From Verrucomicrobiota bacterium (lineage in GTDB: Bacteria; Verrucomicrobiota; Verrucomicrobiia; CAIQCK01): a DNA stretch of 64,000 nucleotides. The position numbers and the translations under genes are program-made. Below, piece by piece: positions 1 to 8,480 of this stretch. Every line of letters starts with the position of its first letter. The first letter of the stretch is position 1. The notes under the pieces were generated by a model, which was not told where the DNA came from, did not search any database, and was given only the letters and a program-made list of their open reading frames with translations. Location of the stretch: contig JACRJX010000016.1 in assembly GCA_016235595.1 (NCBI GenBank), positions 299,002 through 363,001 on the forward strand, in the 5' to 3' direction.

Positions 1-326
1 AACTCGGTGGCTTGCACACCGACTTGCAGCCCGAAACCCACCCCGCCGGTGCCGATGCCGGACGGGCCGGACCAGCCGGTCGGCGTCCGCGCCAGCACCA
101 CGCCTTGTCCGCCACGTGCGCTAAAGATGAAGCCCGCCTTTACCACCGTCAGCACCGCCAGACCTTTCGCATCGCGAATGACTTCCTCTGGAATGGATTT
201 TTCCGGCAACTCCTTGAACCGCTTGATCACCGAGAGCGCCTGGTCCACTGACTGCTGCAGCGTTTCTGCCTGCAATGGCACAACGGCCAGCACCAACGTA
301 ATGGCCAACATGCTCAAAATTCTCAT
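1..326 (-). CDS. SYLF-domain (Ysc84/DUF500) lipid-binding protein, partial
   Basis: The 3' end lies beyond the left edge of the window; 108 residues are visible. The reading starts MRILSMLAITLVLAVVPLQA, a clear Sec signal peptide, so the product is exported. The mature part contains ELPEKSIPEEVIRDAKGLAV followed by a glycine-rich stretch (GIGTGGVGFGLQVG), the typical start of the SYLF domain. In this family the domain binds phosphoinositides in eukaryotes; the bacterial secreted members have no firmly assigned role. The start ATG at 326 follows AAGGAAAAAG at good ribosome-binding distance. Calling the family is safe; the biological function is unknown. Confidence 0.8.
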   Translation of the reverse strand, partial: MRILSMLAITLVLAVVPLQAETLQQSVDQALSVIKRFKELPEKSIPEEVIRDAKGLAVLTVVKAGFIFSARGGQGVVLARTPTGWSGPSGIGTGGVGFGLQVGVQATE

Positions 327-517
327 AGTCTTTTTCCTTTTTGCACTGAGTCAAGATACGACGAGGAGCGCTGAAAGAAAACAGAAGGCTCACTGCGTCA
401 ACGCGCTATCGCCGGGTTTTCTTCATCAACGCCGCGATGATCATTGAATCGATCACTTGATCATGCGGGTATGGGCGCGGAATTGGAATCACGAAACCTG
501 CCAGCCACTTTGCCGCC

Positions 518-561
518 GCACCCGCGCGCCGCCGCCCTTCATGAGCTTCTCCACCTCGGCC
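518..561 (-). pseudogene. Detached copy of the 3' end of the PfkB kinase gene
   Basis: These 44 bases are identical to 1804-1847, the last coding part of the PfkB kinase gene, in the same orientation. Translated in the same frame they give AEVEKLMKGGGARV, the kinase C-terminus, but nothing else of a kinase is present. The copy sits 7 bases beyond the stop of the sialidase-like gene, so that gene is bracketed by a direct repeat of the kinase tail. It looks like a recombination or insertion footprint rather than a gene. Confidence 0.75.
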
Positions 562-568
562 ATCATTT

Positions 569-1687
569 TTATTTTGCGGGCGGATCCCAGATTGTCCCCG
601 CGATACACGACTCGGGCGCGTTGGCTTGCGACCAGTAATAGATCGTGACGATGCGGCCATCGGCGCGCTGGAACTGGCGAGGGTAGCAGAAATCGGCGTC
701 GCCGTATTTGTCGGCGCGAAAGTGGTAGCGGACGACGATCGGCGCGCCCCACGTTGCGCCACTGTCGGAGCTGATGCTCGCGCGCATCTGTTTGCGACTG
801 CGGTCTCCGTAGGCACAACAGAGCCGGCCATCGCGCAGGCGGGTCAATGCGGGCGGATTCCCGTTACCGCCGCCCGTCTCGCCGACGCGGCTGAGGAATG
901 TCCATGTCGCGCCGTTGTCAGACGAGCCGTAGGCATCCACCCAGCAGGGATTCTTGATGGACCCGCGACGACGAATGGCAGTCACGAGTTGCGACGCTGA
1001 AAGGCGCACTGTGGATGGCATGACCGCGCGGGATGGGTCGGCCATGCCCACCACCCAGCCGCCGAATTCGAAATGCAAACCGCCGTCCTTCGTGCTCGCC
1101 CAGAACGTGCGATCGGTTGCGCCTTTACCCGGGGTGCGTGCCGACATCATCAGGAACGCCTCGGCGGGACCGTTCACGACGTAGTCCGTGCGGCAGGTCA
1201 CTTCCCATTTCTTCAACGCTGCGGAGCCGTCAAGCCCGCCAAAACGAAACGGTCCCTGCCACGACTTGCCGCGATCCATGGAGAACTGGAATCCGCCGCG
1301 CGAATCTCCAGCGATGTCATAGCCCGTGGCGATGCAGCGCATCGCGAAATTCGGGTTCGCAAAATTGATGGGGCTCTTCAGTTCGCCATATTTCGACTTC
1401 GCTTGTGCGAAATTCTGCGGATGCTCCATGTGCCAGGTAAGCCCTCCGTCGAGCGTGCGCGCGCTCAGGTTCGTTTGCTGCTTGCCGATGTTGTGCCCCT
1501 TTTGTTCGGTGTATGGACCTGACACGAAGGCGACCACCGCCTCGCGACCATCATCCCAAGTCCACAGCCCGCCATTGGCTGGCCACGCCAGAAACGATCC
1601 CTGTTCGCTCGCCACCACAACATGCTGAGGTTCAGCCGCGCGTGCAACTGCAGCCAACAACGCTATTACAAGCAGTGTCTCCTTCAT
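569..1687 (-). CDS. Secreted sialidase-like (BNR/Asp-box repeat) protein
   Basis: A 372-residue exported protein. The chosen ATG at 1687 starts MKETLLVIALLAAVARAAEP, a Sec signal peptide, and follows GAGGAG at 7 bases; an upstream in-frame start would only add a non-signal extension. At least five Asp-box-like motifs are visible (SARTLDGGLTW, SMDRGKSW, STKDGGLHF, SSDNGATW, SSDSGATW), the mark of six-bladed beta-propeller sialidases and related exo-glycosidases. The family cleaves terminal sialic acids or binds other glycans; the substrate here cannot be read from sequence. The gene lies between two copies of the neighbouring kinase tail, which suggests it was inserted there. Confidence 0.8.
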   Translation of the reverse strand: MKETLLVIALLAAVARAAEPQHVVVASEQGSFLAWPANGGLWTWDDGREAVVAFVSGPYTEQKGHNIGKQQTNLSARTLDGGLTWHMEHPQNFAQAKSKYGELKSPINFANPNFAMRCIATGYDIAGDSRGGFQFSMDRGKSWQGPFRFGGLDGSAALKKWEVTCRTDYVVNGPAEAFLMMSARTPGKGATDRTFWASTKDGGLHFEFGGWVVGMADPSRAVMPSTVRLSASQLVTAIRRRGSIKNPCWVDAYGSSDNGATWTFLSRVGETGGGNGNPPALTRLRDGRLCCAYGDRSRKQMRASISSDSGATWGAPIVVRYHFRADKYGDADFCYPRQFQRADGRIVTIYYWSQANAPESCIAGTIWDPPAK

Positions 1688-1795
1688 TGTTGCTCCTCGT
1701 TCGGAGCCCCATCTGTTTTGTGGGGCAACTCTTGATTGCAGCACAACGGCAATATCATCTCGTGCCGGAGACGATGCGTTCGATAACGAACATTG

Positions 1796-2896
1796 CTATC
1801 GCTGCACCCGCGCGCCGCCGCCCTTCATGAGCTTCTCCACCTCGGCCTTTGTCGCCATCGAGGTGTCGCCGGGCGTGGTCATCGCCAGCGCGCCGTGGGC
1901 CGCGCCGTAGTCCACTGCCTTCTGCGGGTCGCCAGTGGTCATCAGCCCATAGACCAAACCGCTGGCGAAACTGTCGCCGCCGCCGACGCGGTCGAGGATC
2001 TCGAGATCGGGATAGGCGCGCGACTCGTGGAACTTGCCGTCCATCCAGCAGATCGCGCCCCAATCGTTGCGCGTAGCGGTCTTGGCGGCGCGCAACGTCG
2101 TTGCGACCACCTTGAAGTTCGGGTAGGTCTTGACGGCGGCTTCGATCATCCGCTTGAACGCGGTGACGTCAATGTGCAGCAGGTTCTCGTCGGCGCCCTC
2201 GACCTTGAAGCCGAGGCAGGCGGTGAAGTCCTCTTCGTTGCCGATCATCACATCCACATACTTGGCGATTTCCTTGTTGACCTCCTGCGCGCGTTTCTGG
2301 CCGCCAATGCTCTTCCAGAGCGACGGGCGGTAGTTGAGGTCGTAGGAAACCATCGTGCCGTATTGCTTGGCTTTCTGAACGGCTTCGATGACGACCTTCG
2401 GCGTGGTGTCGCTCAAGGCGGCGAAGATGCCGCCGGTGTGCAGCCAGCGCGCGCCGATTTTGCCGAAGATGGTGTCCCAGTCGAAATCGCCGGGCTTGAG
2501 TTGCGACGCCGCCGTGTTGCCGCGGTCGGAAACGCCCACCGCGCCGCGGACGCCGAAGCCGCGCTCGGTGAAGTTCAGCCCGTTGCGTACCGTGCGGCCC
2601 ACGCCGTCGAATGGCACCCACTTGACGAACTCGGTGTCCACGCCGCCTTGAAGGATGAAGTCCTCAACGAGCCGGCCCACGTCGTTGTCGGCGAACGCGG
2701 TGCAAACGGCGGTCTTGAGGCCAAAGCAGCGGCGCAGCCCGCGCGCAACGTTGTATTCGCCGCCGCCTTCCCAGGCGCGGAACTCGCGGGCGCAGCGGAT
2801 GCGTCCCTCGCCGGGGTCGAGCCGGAGCATAATCTCGCCGAGCGAGATTTCGTCGTATTTGCAGGCGGAAGCGGGTTTGAGATTGAGAGCAGTCAT
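1796..2896 (-). CDS. PfkB-family carbohydrate kinase (KdgK-like)
   Basis: A 366-residue ribokinase-fold kinase, of family length. GGGEYNVARGL near residue 45 matches the first PfkB signature region that holds the sugar. DRVGGGDSFASGL near the C-terminus is the second signature, with the catalytic Asp in GGGDS and the anion hole for phosphate transfer. Overall resemblance is to 2-keto-3-deoxygluconate kinases, which phosphorylate KDG with ATP in the Entner-Doudoroff and uronate pathways, but fructokinase-like or other specificities are possible. It is cytoplasmic, with no signal peptide. The last codons are duplicated at 518-561. Confidence 0.8.
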   Translation of the reverse strand: MTALNLKPASACKYDEISLGEIMLRLDPGEGRIRCAREFRAWEGGGEYNVARGLRRCFGLKTAVCTAFADNDVGRLVEDFILQGGVDTEFVKWVPFDGVGRTVRNGLNFTERGFGVRGAVGVSDRGNTAASQLKPGDFDWDTIFGKIGARWLHTGGIFAALSDTTPKVVIEAVQKAKQYGTMVSYDLNYRPSLWKSIGGQKRAQEVNKEIAKYVDVMIGNEEDFTACLGFKVEGADENLLHIDVTAFKRMIEAAVKTYPNFKVVATTLRAAKTATRNDWGAICWMDGKFHESRAYPDLEILDRVGGGDSFASGLVYGLMTTGDPQKAVDYGAAHGALAMTTPGDTSMATKAEVEKLMKGGGARVQR

Positions 2897-3039
2897 GGCT
2901 GAAAATATTGATGAATTGTTTTGTATTGTGAACGCGAAGCCAGAAATTGCGGAAAATGCCGCGCCAACTCAAGACATATCGGCAGGTGAGCGTTGCAGCA
3001 TTGTCAGCGGCGGGACGGGGCGGTAGAGTTGCGCCCGCC

Positions 3040-4281
3040 ATGACTTCCAGAGAACGAGTTCTGTCGGCGCTGAACCATCGCGAGCCGGACCGCGTGCCGC
3101 TCGACCTGTCGGGCCACCGCTCGTCAGGCGTTGCGGCCATCGCCTATGCGAAGCTCCGCGACCTCCTTGGCTTGGAGAAGAAACGGATCCGCGTCTATGA
3201 CCCGGTGCAGCAATTGGCGGTCGTGGACGAGGACGTGCTGGAGCGGTTTGGCGTGGACACGATCGAACTGGGGCGCGCGTTCGCGCTGGACGACGCGTGC
3301 TGGGCGGACTGGGAACTTCCCGACGGCACGCCGTGCCAGATGCCGCGCTGGGCATTACCGGAGCGTGACGGAAACCGATGGGTGATTCGCTCCAGCAAGA
3401 CCGGCCGCGTCATCGCGCAGATGCCGGACGGCGCGTTGTATTTCGAACAAACCTACTGGCCGTTTGCCGAGGAGACGCCGGACCACGACCGCATTGCCGA
3501 CGTGCTAACGGAGTGCATGTGGACCGCCATCGCCTCGCCGCCGGGACCTCTGATCGCCGGGCCGGATGGCGCGAAGATTCTGCGCGAAGGCGCGCGGAAG
3601 CTGCGGCAGCAGACCGGGCGCGCGATTATCGGCCTCTTCGGCGGCAATCAATTGGAGATGGGCCAGTTTCTCTACCGCAACGACAATTTCTTCATGCTGC
3701 TCGCCGGCGAACCGGAGCGGGCGCACGATTTTCTCGACAGAATCACCGCGATGTATCTGGGAAACCTGGAGAAGTTTCTCAGTGCGGTGGGCGACAGCAT
3801 AGACATTATCGTCTTCGGGGACGACCTGGGCATGCAGACCGGGCCGCAGATTTCGCCGGCGATGTATCGGGAGTTTTTCAAGCCGCGCCACCAGCGCCTC
3901 TGGAGCCGCGCCAAGCAACTTGCACCGGTGAAGGTGATGCTGCACTGCTGTGGTGGCGTGCGCGAGTTGATGCCGGACCTCATCGAAGCCGGGCTGGACG
4001 CGATCAACCCGGTACAGATTTCCTGCCGCGGGATGGATGCGGCGGGCCTCAAGAAGGACTTCGGCCGCGACCTCACGTTTTGGGGAGGCGGCTGCGACAC
4101 GCGGGACCTGCTGCCGCTTGGCACGCCGGAACAGGTGCGCCGGCACGTCCTTGAACAGCTTCGCATTCTCGCACCCGGTGGCGGCTTTGTTTTCCAACAG
4201 GTCCACAATATCCTCGCTAACATCCCGCCGCACAACATCGTCGCCATGCTCGATGCCGTTGCAGAATTCAACCACTCATGA
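3040..4281 (+). CDS. Uroporphyrinogen-decarboxylase-fold (UroD/MtaA-type) protein
   Basis: A 413-residue protein beginning MTSRERVLSALNHREPDRVP, the standard start of the UroD/MtaA superfamily outside haem synthesis. The body keeps the family pattern: FGDDLGMQTGPQISPAMY, then a late metal-site region around MLHCCGGV. True HemE proteins are shorter and lack this opening, so I do not call it hemE. Members include corrinoid methyltransferase partners and many uncharacterised proteins in carbohydrate-rich PVC genomes. The last codons overlap the phosphatase start by ATGA, suggesting translational coupling. Start chosen at the conserved MTSRERV; the ribosome-binding site is weak. Confidence 0.75.
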   Translation: MTSRERVLSALNHREPDRVPLDLSGHRSSGVAAIAYAKLRDLLGLEKKRIRVYDPVQQLAVVDEDVLERFGVDTIELGRAFALDDACWADWELPDGTPCQMPRWALPERDGNRWVIRSSKTGRVIAQMPDGALYFEQTYWPFAEETPDHDRIADVLTECMWTAIASPPGPLIAGPDGAKILREGARKLRQQTGRAIIGLFGGNQLEMGQFLYRNDNFFMLLAGEPERAHDFLDRITAMYLGNLEKFLSAVGDSIDIIVFGDDLGMQTGPQISPAMYREFFKPRHQRLWSRAKQLAPVKVMLHCCGGVRELMPDLIEAGLDAINPVQISCRGMDAAGLKKDFGRDLTFWGGGCDTRDLLPLGTPEQVRRHVLEQLRILAPGGGFVFQQVHNILANIPPHNIVAMLDAVAEFNHS

Positions 4282-4925
4282 ACTACAAAGCCGTCCTTTT
4301 CGATCTCGATGGAACGTTGTTGGACACGCTGGAAGACCTGGCGGACTCCATGAATGCCGTGCTGGCCAGGCTCGACGCCCCGCAGCATCCGGTGCCGGCC
4401 TACCGCTACTTTGTCGGCGACGGCGTGCTCGAACTCTGCCGCCGCGTGCTGCCAGCCGACCGCCGCGACGAGGCGACGGTCAAGGCCGCTGCGGCAGCCA
4501 TGGGCGATGAATATGGCCGGCGATGGACCGCGAAAACGCAACCGTATCCCGGCATCCCGGAATTGCTCGATACCCTGACAGAACGCCAAGTCAAGATGGC
4601 CATCCTGTCCAACAAGAACAACAATTTCACCAAGCTCTGCGTGGAGAAACTGCTTGGCCGCTGGCGGTTTGACGTCGTGCAGGGCCTCGACGAAACGATC
4701 CACAAGAAGCCGCACCCGTCCGGCGCAGTAGCTGTCGCGCGGCGGTTGAAGATCGCGCCGGCCGACTTCCTCTACCTCGGCGATACCAACACCGACATGA
4801 AGACCGCCGTTGCCGCCGGGATGTATCCCGTCGGCGCGCTCTGGGGATTCCGCACAGCAGAAGAACTCACCGCCAACGGGGCGAAGGTGTTGATCTCAAA
4901 GCCGGCGGATTTGCTGTCACTCTGA
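4278..4925 (+). CDS. gph: HAD-family phosphatase, phosphoglycolate phosphatase-like
   Basis: A 215-residue HAD hydrolase. Motif I is FDLDGTLLDT (nucleophile and acid Asp), motif II is ILSNKNN, and the motif III Lys with motif IV Asp pair is in KKPHPSG and LYLGDTNTDM. A helical cap lies between motifs I and II (class C1). Phosphoglycolate phosphatase removes 2-phosphoglycolate formed by DNA repair or oxygenation reactions; closely related HADs act on other small phosphates, so the substrate is probable rather than certain. It is coupled to the UroD-type gene by a 4-base overlap and overlaps the convergent flavoprotein gene by 9 bases. Confidence 0.75.
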   Translation: MNYKAVLFDLDGTLLDTLEDLADSMNAVLARLDAPQHPVPAYRYFVGDGVLELCRRVLPADRRDEATVKAAAAAMGDEYGRRWTAKTQPYPGIPELLDTLTERQVKMAILSNKNNNFTKLCVEKLLGRWRFDVVQGLDETIHKKPHPSGAVAVARRLKIAPADFLYLGDTNTDMKTAVAAGMYPVGALWGFRTAEELTANGAKVLISKPADLLSL

Positions 4926-7601
4926 ACGCCGACTGCTTCGTGTTTGTCGCTTGGCGCCGCTTTGCACGCGGACGGCCACCGGCTCGGCCAGCAGGAACTC
5001 ATCAATATGCCGCGCGGCGCGCGCGCCTTCGGCGACAGCTTGAACGACTGTGGTGCCGCCGTTGACGATGTCCCCTGCGGCGAAGATGCCGTGTCGCGAG
5101 GTTTCCAGCGTGTCCTCATGGACCCAGACCAAGCCGGCGTCGGTGAAACGCACGCCGGACAACGCGGGCTTGAGCGTCTCGTCGAGTTGCTGGCCGATGG
5201 CCTCGATGACTAGGTCGGCGGGCAACACGTGCTCCGAGCCGGGAATCGGTTTTGGCGCGCGACGACCATCCGCGTCGGGCGTCCCTAATTTGGTGCGGAT
5301 GACTTTGAGACCGGCGAGTTTGCCTTTCGCGCTGGCGATATAGCCGAGCGGCGCGGTCAATGTCAGCAGGTTGATGCCCTCCTTGACTGCTTCATCGCGC
5401 TCGTGCGGCCACGCGGGCATCTCGGCAAACGAGCGTCGATAAACGATGGAGACCTGGTCCGCGCCGGCGCGTTTGGCCGCGAGCGCGGCATCGATGGCGG
5501 TGTTCCCGCCGCCGAGGACCAGCACGTTGCCGGAAACCGTCAGACCTTTCTTCGCGTGCGCCAGAAACTCCAGCGCGCTGACCACGCCCGACTTCGGCCG
5601 CTTGGTGGCTGGCAGCGGCACGGATTTGCCGAGGCCGATGGCCAGCAGCGCAGCGTGGAAACCTTCGGCCATCATGTGGTCGAGGTTGTAGCTCTTGTTG
5701 AGAGCGGCATTGTAACGGCGGGTGACGTTGCCACTCGACGTGAGTACGTCCTGAATCTCGCGGCGTAGAATCGGGTCGGGCAGGCGGTTGGCGGGAATCG
5801 CGTCCTGCGCGGCGCCGCCCGGCGAGGCGCTTCGGTCGAACAGTGTCACCGCATGGCCGAGCGACGCGAGCTTGGCGGCGGCCGCGACGCCGGCCGGGCC
5901 TGCGCCGATGACAGCGACCTTCTTGCCGGTGGGCGCGGATGCCGCGTGCGCCTCGGCGACCCAGCCTTCCTCGACGGCCTTGCGTGCGACCCATCGTTGC
6001 AGATGGCGGATCGGCACGGGGAACGAGTAACGCCGGTTGTTGCAGCGGGCTTCGCACTGCGTCTCCGACGGGCAGACGTAGCCGCACACGGCTGCGAGGG
6101 CGTTGGCCTCCCGCAGCGTCTCGTAAGCCTCGTGGAACCGGCCTGCCGCGACGTGGGCGACGAACTTTGGGATGTTCACGCGCGCCGGGCAGCCGGTGAC
6201 GCACGTCGGATCGTTGCACTGGCGGCAGGTCTTCGCCATCTGAATGATGGAATCGAGCGCCTCGGCCCGGCCTTGTTTGTAAATCGGCTCGTAAACCTCG
6301 CCGTCGCGCGGCACGCAGCCGGCGCGGCCACCGTCCCGCATGATTTGCGTGCAGGCGGAGCAGGTCACGCAGACTTTCAGGGGATCAAGCTGGCCGCATT
6401 CCTTCAGCGTGCGGGCGAACTCAGGATAAGCGAACGCCATCCGGCCGACGCCGACGAGCGAGACCCAGTGCTTGCGAATATTGGCCGCGCCGAGGTGCGG
6501 GAAGAACTGCCGCAGCCACGAATTGCCGCCGCCGATCACCAGCATCTCCGGCACCGCCTCCTGCACCTGACGCACGACGTTGACGAACCGCGCGACACCG
6601 GCCAGCGGCGGCTCCGGCGGCAACGGCGCTCCCACCGTCGGCAGGTCGAACGGGCGGTTGACGTAAGGATTGAAATACGGATTGCCGATGGTGATGTTCA
6701 CCAGTGGCGCGCCCTGGCTTTGGAGAAAGCGGACGATTTCGATCGGCTCGGCGAGGTCGGGTTTGGCGGGGTCGGTGCGATCCACGCCGAAGCCGTAGGG
6801 ATACGCAATCGCATCGTAGGCATTCAGCCGCGCCGTCACCAGCAAGCCCGGCGCGGCAGCGCGAATCTTCTCCACGACGTTGCGCAGAAAGCGCGAGCGG
6901 TTCTCAAACGAGCCGCCGTAACGGCTGTCCTGTCGCGTGTGCGACGCGAGCAGTTCCGACACGAGATAGCGGTGGCACGCCTTCACGTCCACGCCGTCAA
7001 AGCCGGCGCGTTGCGCGCAGAGCGCGGCCTCCACGTAGCGATCCTCCAGCCGCTCCAGTTCGTCGTCCGTGATCAGTGGGTATGCCAGCGGCAGATTGTG
7101 CGTCGGGTCGAGGAACCGCGAGTGATGCGCAATGATCGGCTGCGGTTTGTTCACCGGCCGGCTGTAGCGGCCTGAATGCGTCAGTTGCACGATCAGCATG
7201 GGCCGGTGTGACGAGCCGCAGGCGTCACGCGCGGCCTTGCGCGCCTCGCCCACAAGCTGCGTGAATGCAGCGACGGTCTTCTCGTAGAGCCACAACTGCC
7301 GGGGATTCGCCCGACCCTCCGGCACGACCGCCGTCGCCTCGACCCACAGCAACCCCGCGCCGCCCGCGGCGAAGCGGCGGTAGCGGCGGAATGTGAGTGT
7401 GTCCGGCGAGCCGTCCTCCTGCCCGTCGCAACCTTCCATAGGCAGTACCACCATCCGGTTCGGCAGCGTGAACTTCCCGGCTTTCACCGGCTCCATCAGG
7501 GGGCGCAGGTCGTCGCTCAGTTCCAAATCGAGCCCCAGCTCGTTAATGCGCCGTCGCACATCATCCGGCGAATGAAAATGAAACTGCTCGTGCTCCGTCA
7601 T
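4917..7601 (-). CDS. Old-yellow-enzyme / GltD-like fusion oxidoreductase
   Basis: An 894-residue fusion. Residues about 25-410 are an NADH:flavin oxidoreductase (old yellow enzyme) TIM barrel. A 4Fe-4S motif follows at C411, C414, C417 and C429, as in 2,4-dienoyl-CoA reductase. Residues about 445-540 form a second iron-sulfur domain of glutamate synthase small-subunit type (CRQC..CVTGCP and CGYVCP..CEARC). Residues about 555-880 hold two dinucleotide folds (VIGAGPAG and VLGGGNTA) ending in the FAD-closing motif GIFAAGDIVNGG. The expected chemistry is NAD(P)H oxidation at the C-terminal flavin, electron transfer through the clusters, and reduction of an unsaturated substrate in the barrel. ATG at 7601 follows AAGGAG; substrate unknown. 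Confidence 0.8.
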   Translation of the reverse strand: MTEHEQFHFHSPDDVRRRINELGLDLELSDDLRPLMEPVKAGKFTLPNRMVVLPMEGCDGQEDGSPDTLTFRRYRRFAAGGAGLLWVEATAVVPEGRANPRQLWLYEKTVAAFTQLVGEARKAARDACGSSHRPMLIVQLTHSGRYSRPVNKPQPIIAHHSRFLDPTHNLPLAYPLITDDELERLEDRYVEAALCAQRAGFDGVDVKACHRYLVSELLASHTRQDSRYGGSFENRSRFLRNVVEKIRAAAPGLLVTARLNAYDAIAYPYGFGVDRTDPAKPDLAEPIEIVRFLQSQGAPLVNITIGNPYFNPYVNRPFDLPTVGAPLPPEPPLAGVARFVNVVRQVQEAVPEMLVIGGGNSWLRQFFPHLGAANIRKHWVSLVGVGRMAFAYPEFARTLKECGQLDPLKVCVTCSACTQIMRDGGRAGCVPRDGEVYEPIYKQGRAEALDSIIQMAKTCRQCNDPTCVTGCPARVNIPKFVAHVAAGRFHEAYETLREANALAAVCGYVCPSETQCEARCNNRRYSFPVPIRHLQRWVARKAVEEGWVAEAHAASAPTGKKVAVIGAGPAGVAAAAKLASLGHAVTLFDRSASPGGAAQDAIPANRLPDPILRREIQDVLTSSGNVTRRYNAALNKSYNLDHMMAEGFHAALLAIGLGKSVPLPATKRPKSGVVSALEFLAHAKKGLTVSGNVLVLGGGNTAIDAALAAKRAGADQVSIVYRRSFAEMPAWPHERDEAVKEGINLLTLTAPLGYIASAKGKLAGLKVIRTKLGTPDADGRRAPKPIPGSEHVLPADLVIEAIGQQLDETLKPALSGVRFTDAGLVWVHEDTLETSRHGIFAAGDIVNGGTTVVQAVAEGARAARHIDEFLLAEPVAVRVQSGAKRQTRSSRRSE

Positions 7602-7843
7602 GATAGTAGTTCTCCTTGCGATCTGTGTTGCGCACTCTAACCACAATCTCCGGCGCGTCGGAAGCGAATTCCTTCGCCATGGACGCTGTCAACGCTTCAG
7701 GTGGGCCGCGGTCTCCGGACGCGGTGCTTCACCCGCGCAAAATCAAGCGCGCCCGGAGGTCCACCTTTCCGTGTCCTTCCGTGCATTCCGTGGTTCCACT
7801 AACCGCTGAGAGCTTCTCCTCCAACTTTTCCTTCGCCGCGCAC
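7602..7843. other. Non-coding stretch upstream of the cassette island
   Basis: No credible gene is seen on either strand. The first bases hold the ribosome-binding site and presumed promoter of the leftward flavoprotein gene. The rest has no recognisable family and no strong hairpin. It precedes the first attC-like site. Confidence 0.5.
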
Positions 7844-7970
7844 GGCCCAACGCTCCGGCTCTTTCCTCGTCCTTGGCGGAAATTGTTCTGGACGGGACGA
7901 AAGCCAGGTTCCAAAGTCCGCCGTGTCGCCTTGCATCACGTCAATGAGGGAGCCGAATAGCTGTTAGACC
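7844..7970 (+). other. attC-like recombination site 1 (integron cassette)
   Basis: The left end reads GGCCCAAC (R''-like, fits RYYYAAC) and the right end GTTAGACC (R'-like, fits GTTRRRY). They can pair as inverted boxes with the expected transition differences. Inside them CGGCTC (7856-7861) pairs exactly with GAGCCG (7950-7955), as L''/L' boxes would, and GGCGGA / TCCGCC can form an inner stem. At 127 bases it is a long attC, similar in size to the Vibrio cholerae type. The right end lies 5 bases before the start codon of the next small gene, the normal place for a cassette boundary. Confidence 0.5.
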
Positions 7971-7975
7971 AAGCC

Positions 7976-8455
7976 ATGAACGCAACCCGCCGAGACTGGA
8001 TCATTGTCGCCATCGTGGTTGTAGGGATCGTGGGATTCCTCATGCTTTCTGTGGACGTGATACCACCCACCTCGCAGACGGCCGGCGCGATACACATGTG
8101 CAAGCGAAGAATTCAGAGATACGCCATCGAACACAATGCATTGCCATCGGCCTTGATCGAAACCAAAGAAATTGAGGGATACGACAACTCAATCAAAGAC
8201 GCTTGGGGCCGTCCTATTATCTACGGTGTGGACACAAACGGCTTGGTCACACTGGCAAGTCTCGGCAAAGACAACAAACCAGGTGGCACGGGAGACGGTG
8301 CAGATATGATTGGCGTTTATCCATCCCGCCAACCAAGTGGTAGATGGTCTGATGAGTTGGTAGGATGGATAAAGGATCCATTTGAGGACTTTAGAAAGAG
8401 AAAAATAACGGCCGAACCAAACAATGCAGCGAATGCAGCTCCGCCGCATCGCTGA
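7976..8455 (+). CDS. Small GspG-like (pseudopilin core) membrane protein, cassette 1
   Basis: A 159-residue protein with one N-terminal membrane segment (IIVAIVVVGIVGFLMLSV) and then a periplasmic part resembling the C-terminal core of type II secretion major pseudopilins: KDAWGRPIIYGV, then SLGKDNKPGGTGDGAD. It lacks the GFTLxE prepilin cleavage motif, so it is not a normal pseudopilin; it may be a stand-alone GspG-fold domain on a membrane anchor. Base composition is lower in GC than nearby core genes. A GTTRRRY box stands just upstream and another attC-like site overlaps the 3' end, so the unit of about 500 bases has the exact layout of one integron gene cassette. Function unknown. Confidence 0.65.
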   Translation: MNATRRDWIIVAIVVVGIVGFLMLSVDVIPPTSQTAGAIHMCKRRIQRYAIEHNALPSALIETKEIEGYDNSIKDAWGRPIIYGVDTNGLVTLASLGKDNKPGGTGDGADMIGVYPSRQPSGRWSDELVGWIKDPFEDFRKRKITAEPNNAANAAPPHR

Positions 8456-8470
8456 CCTCAGACGTTAGGC
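8411..8470 (+). other. attC-like recombination site 2
   Basis: The left box GCCGAAC pairs with the right box GTTAGGC with one mismatch. Each is followed inward by a 10-base spacer, then AGCGAATGC pairs with GCATCGCT leaving a single unpaired A. An unpaired base in one L arm is the feature by which integron integrases choose the bottom strand of attC. At 60 bases it matches the common short attC size. It overlaps the last codons of the upstream small gene and ends 10 bases before the next start codon. Confidence 0.55.
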
Positions 8471-8480
8471 ATGAAGTCAC

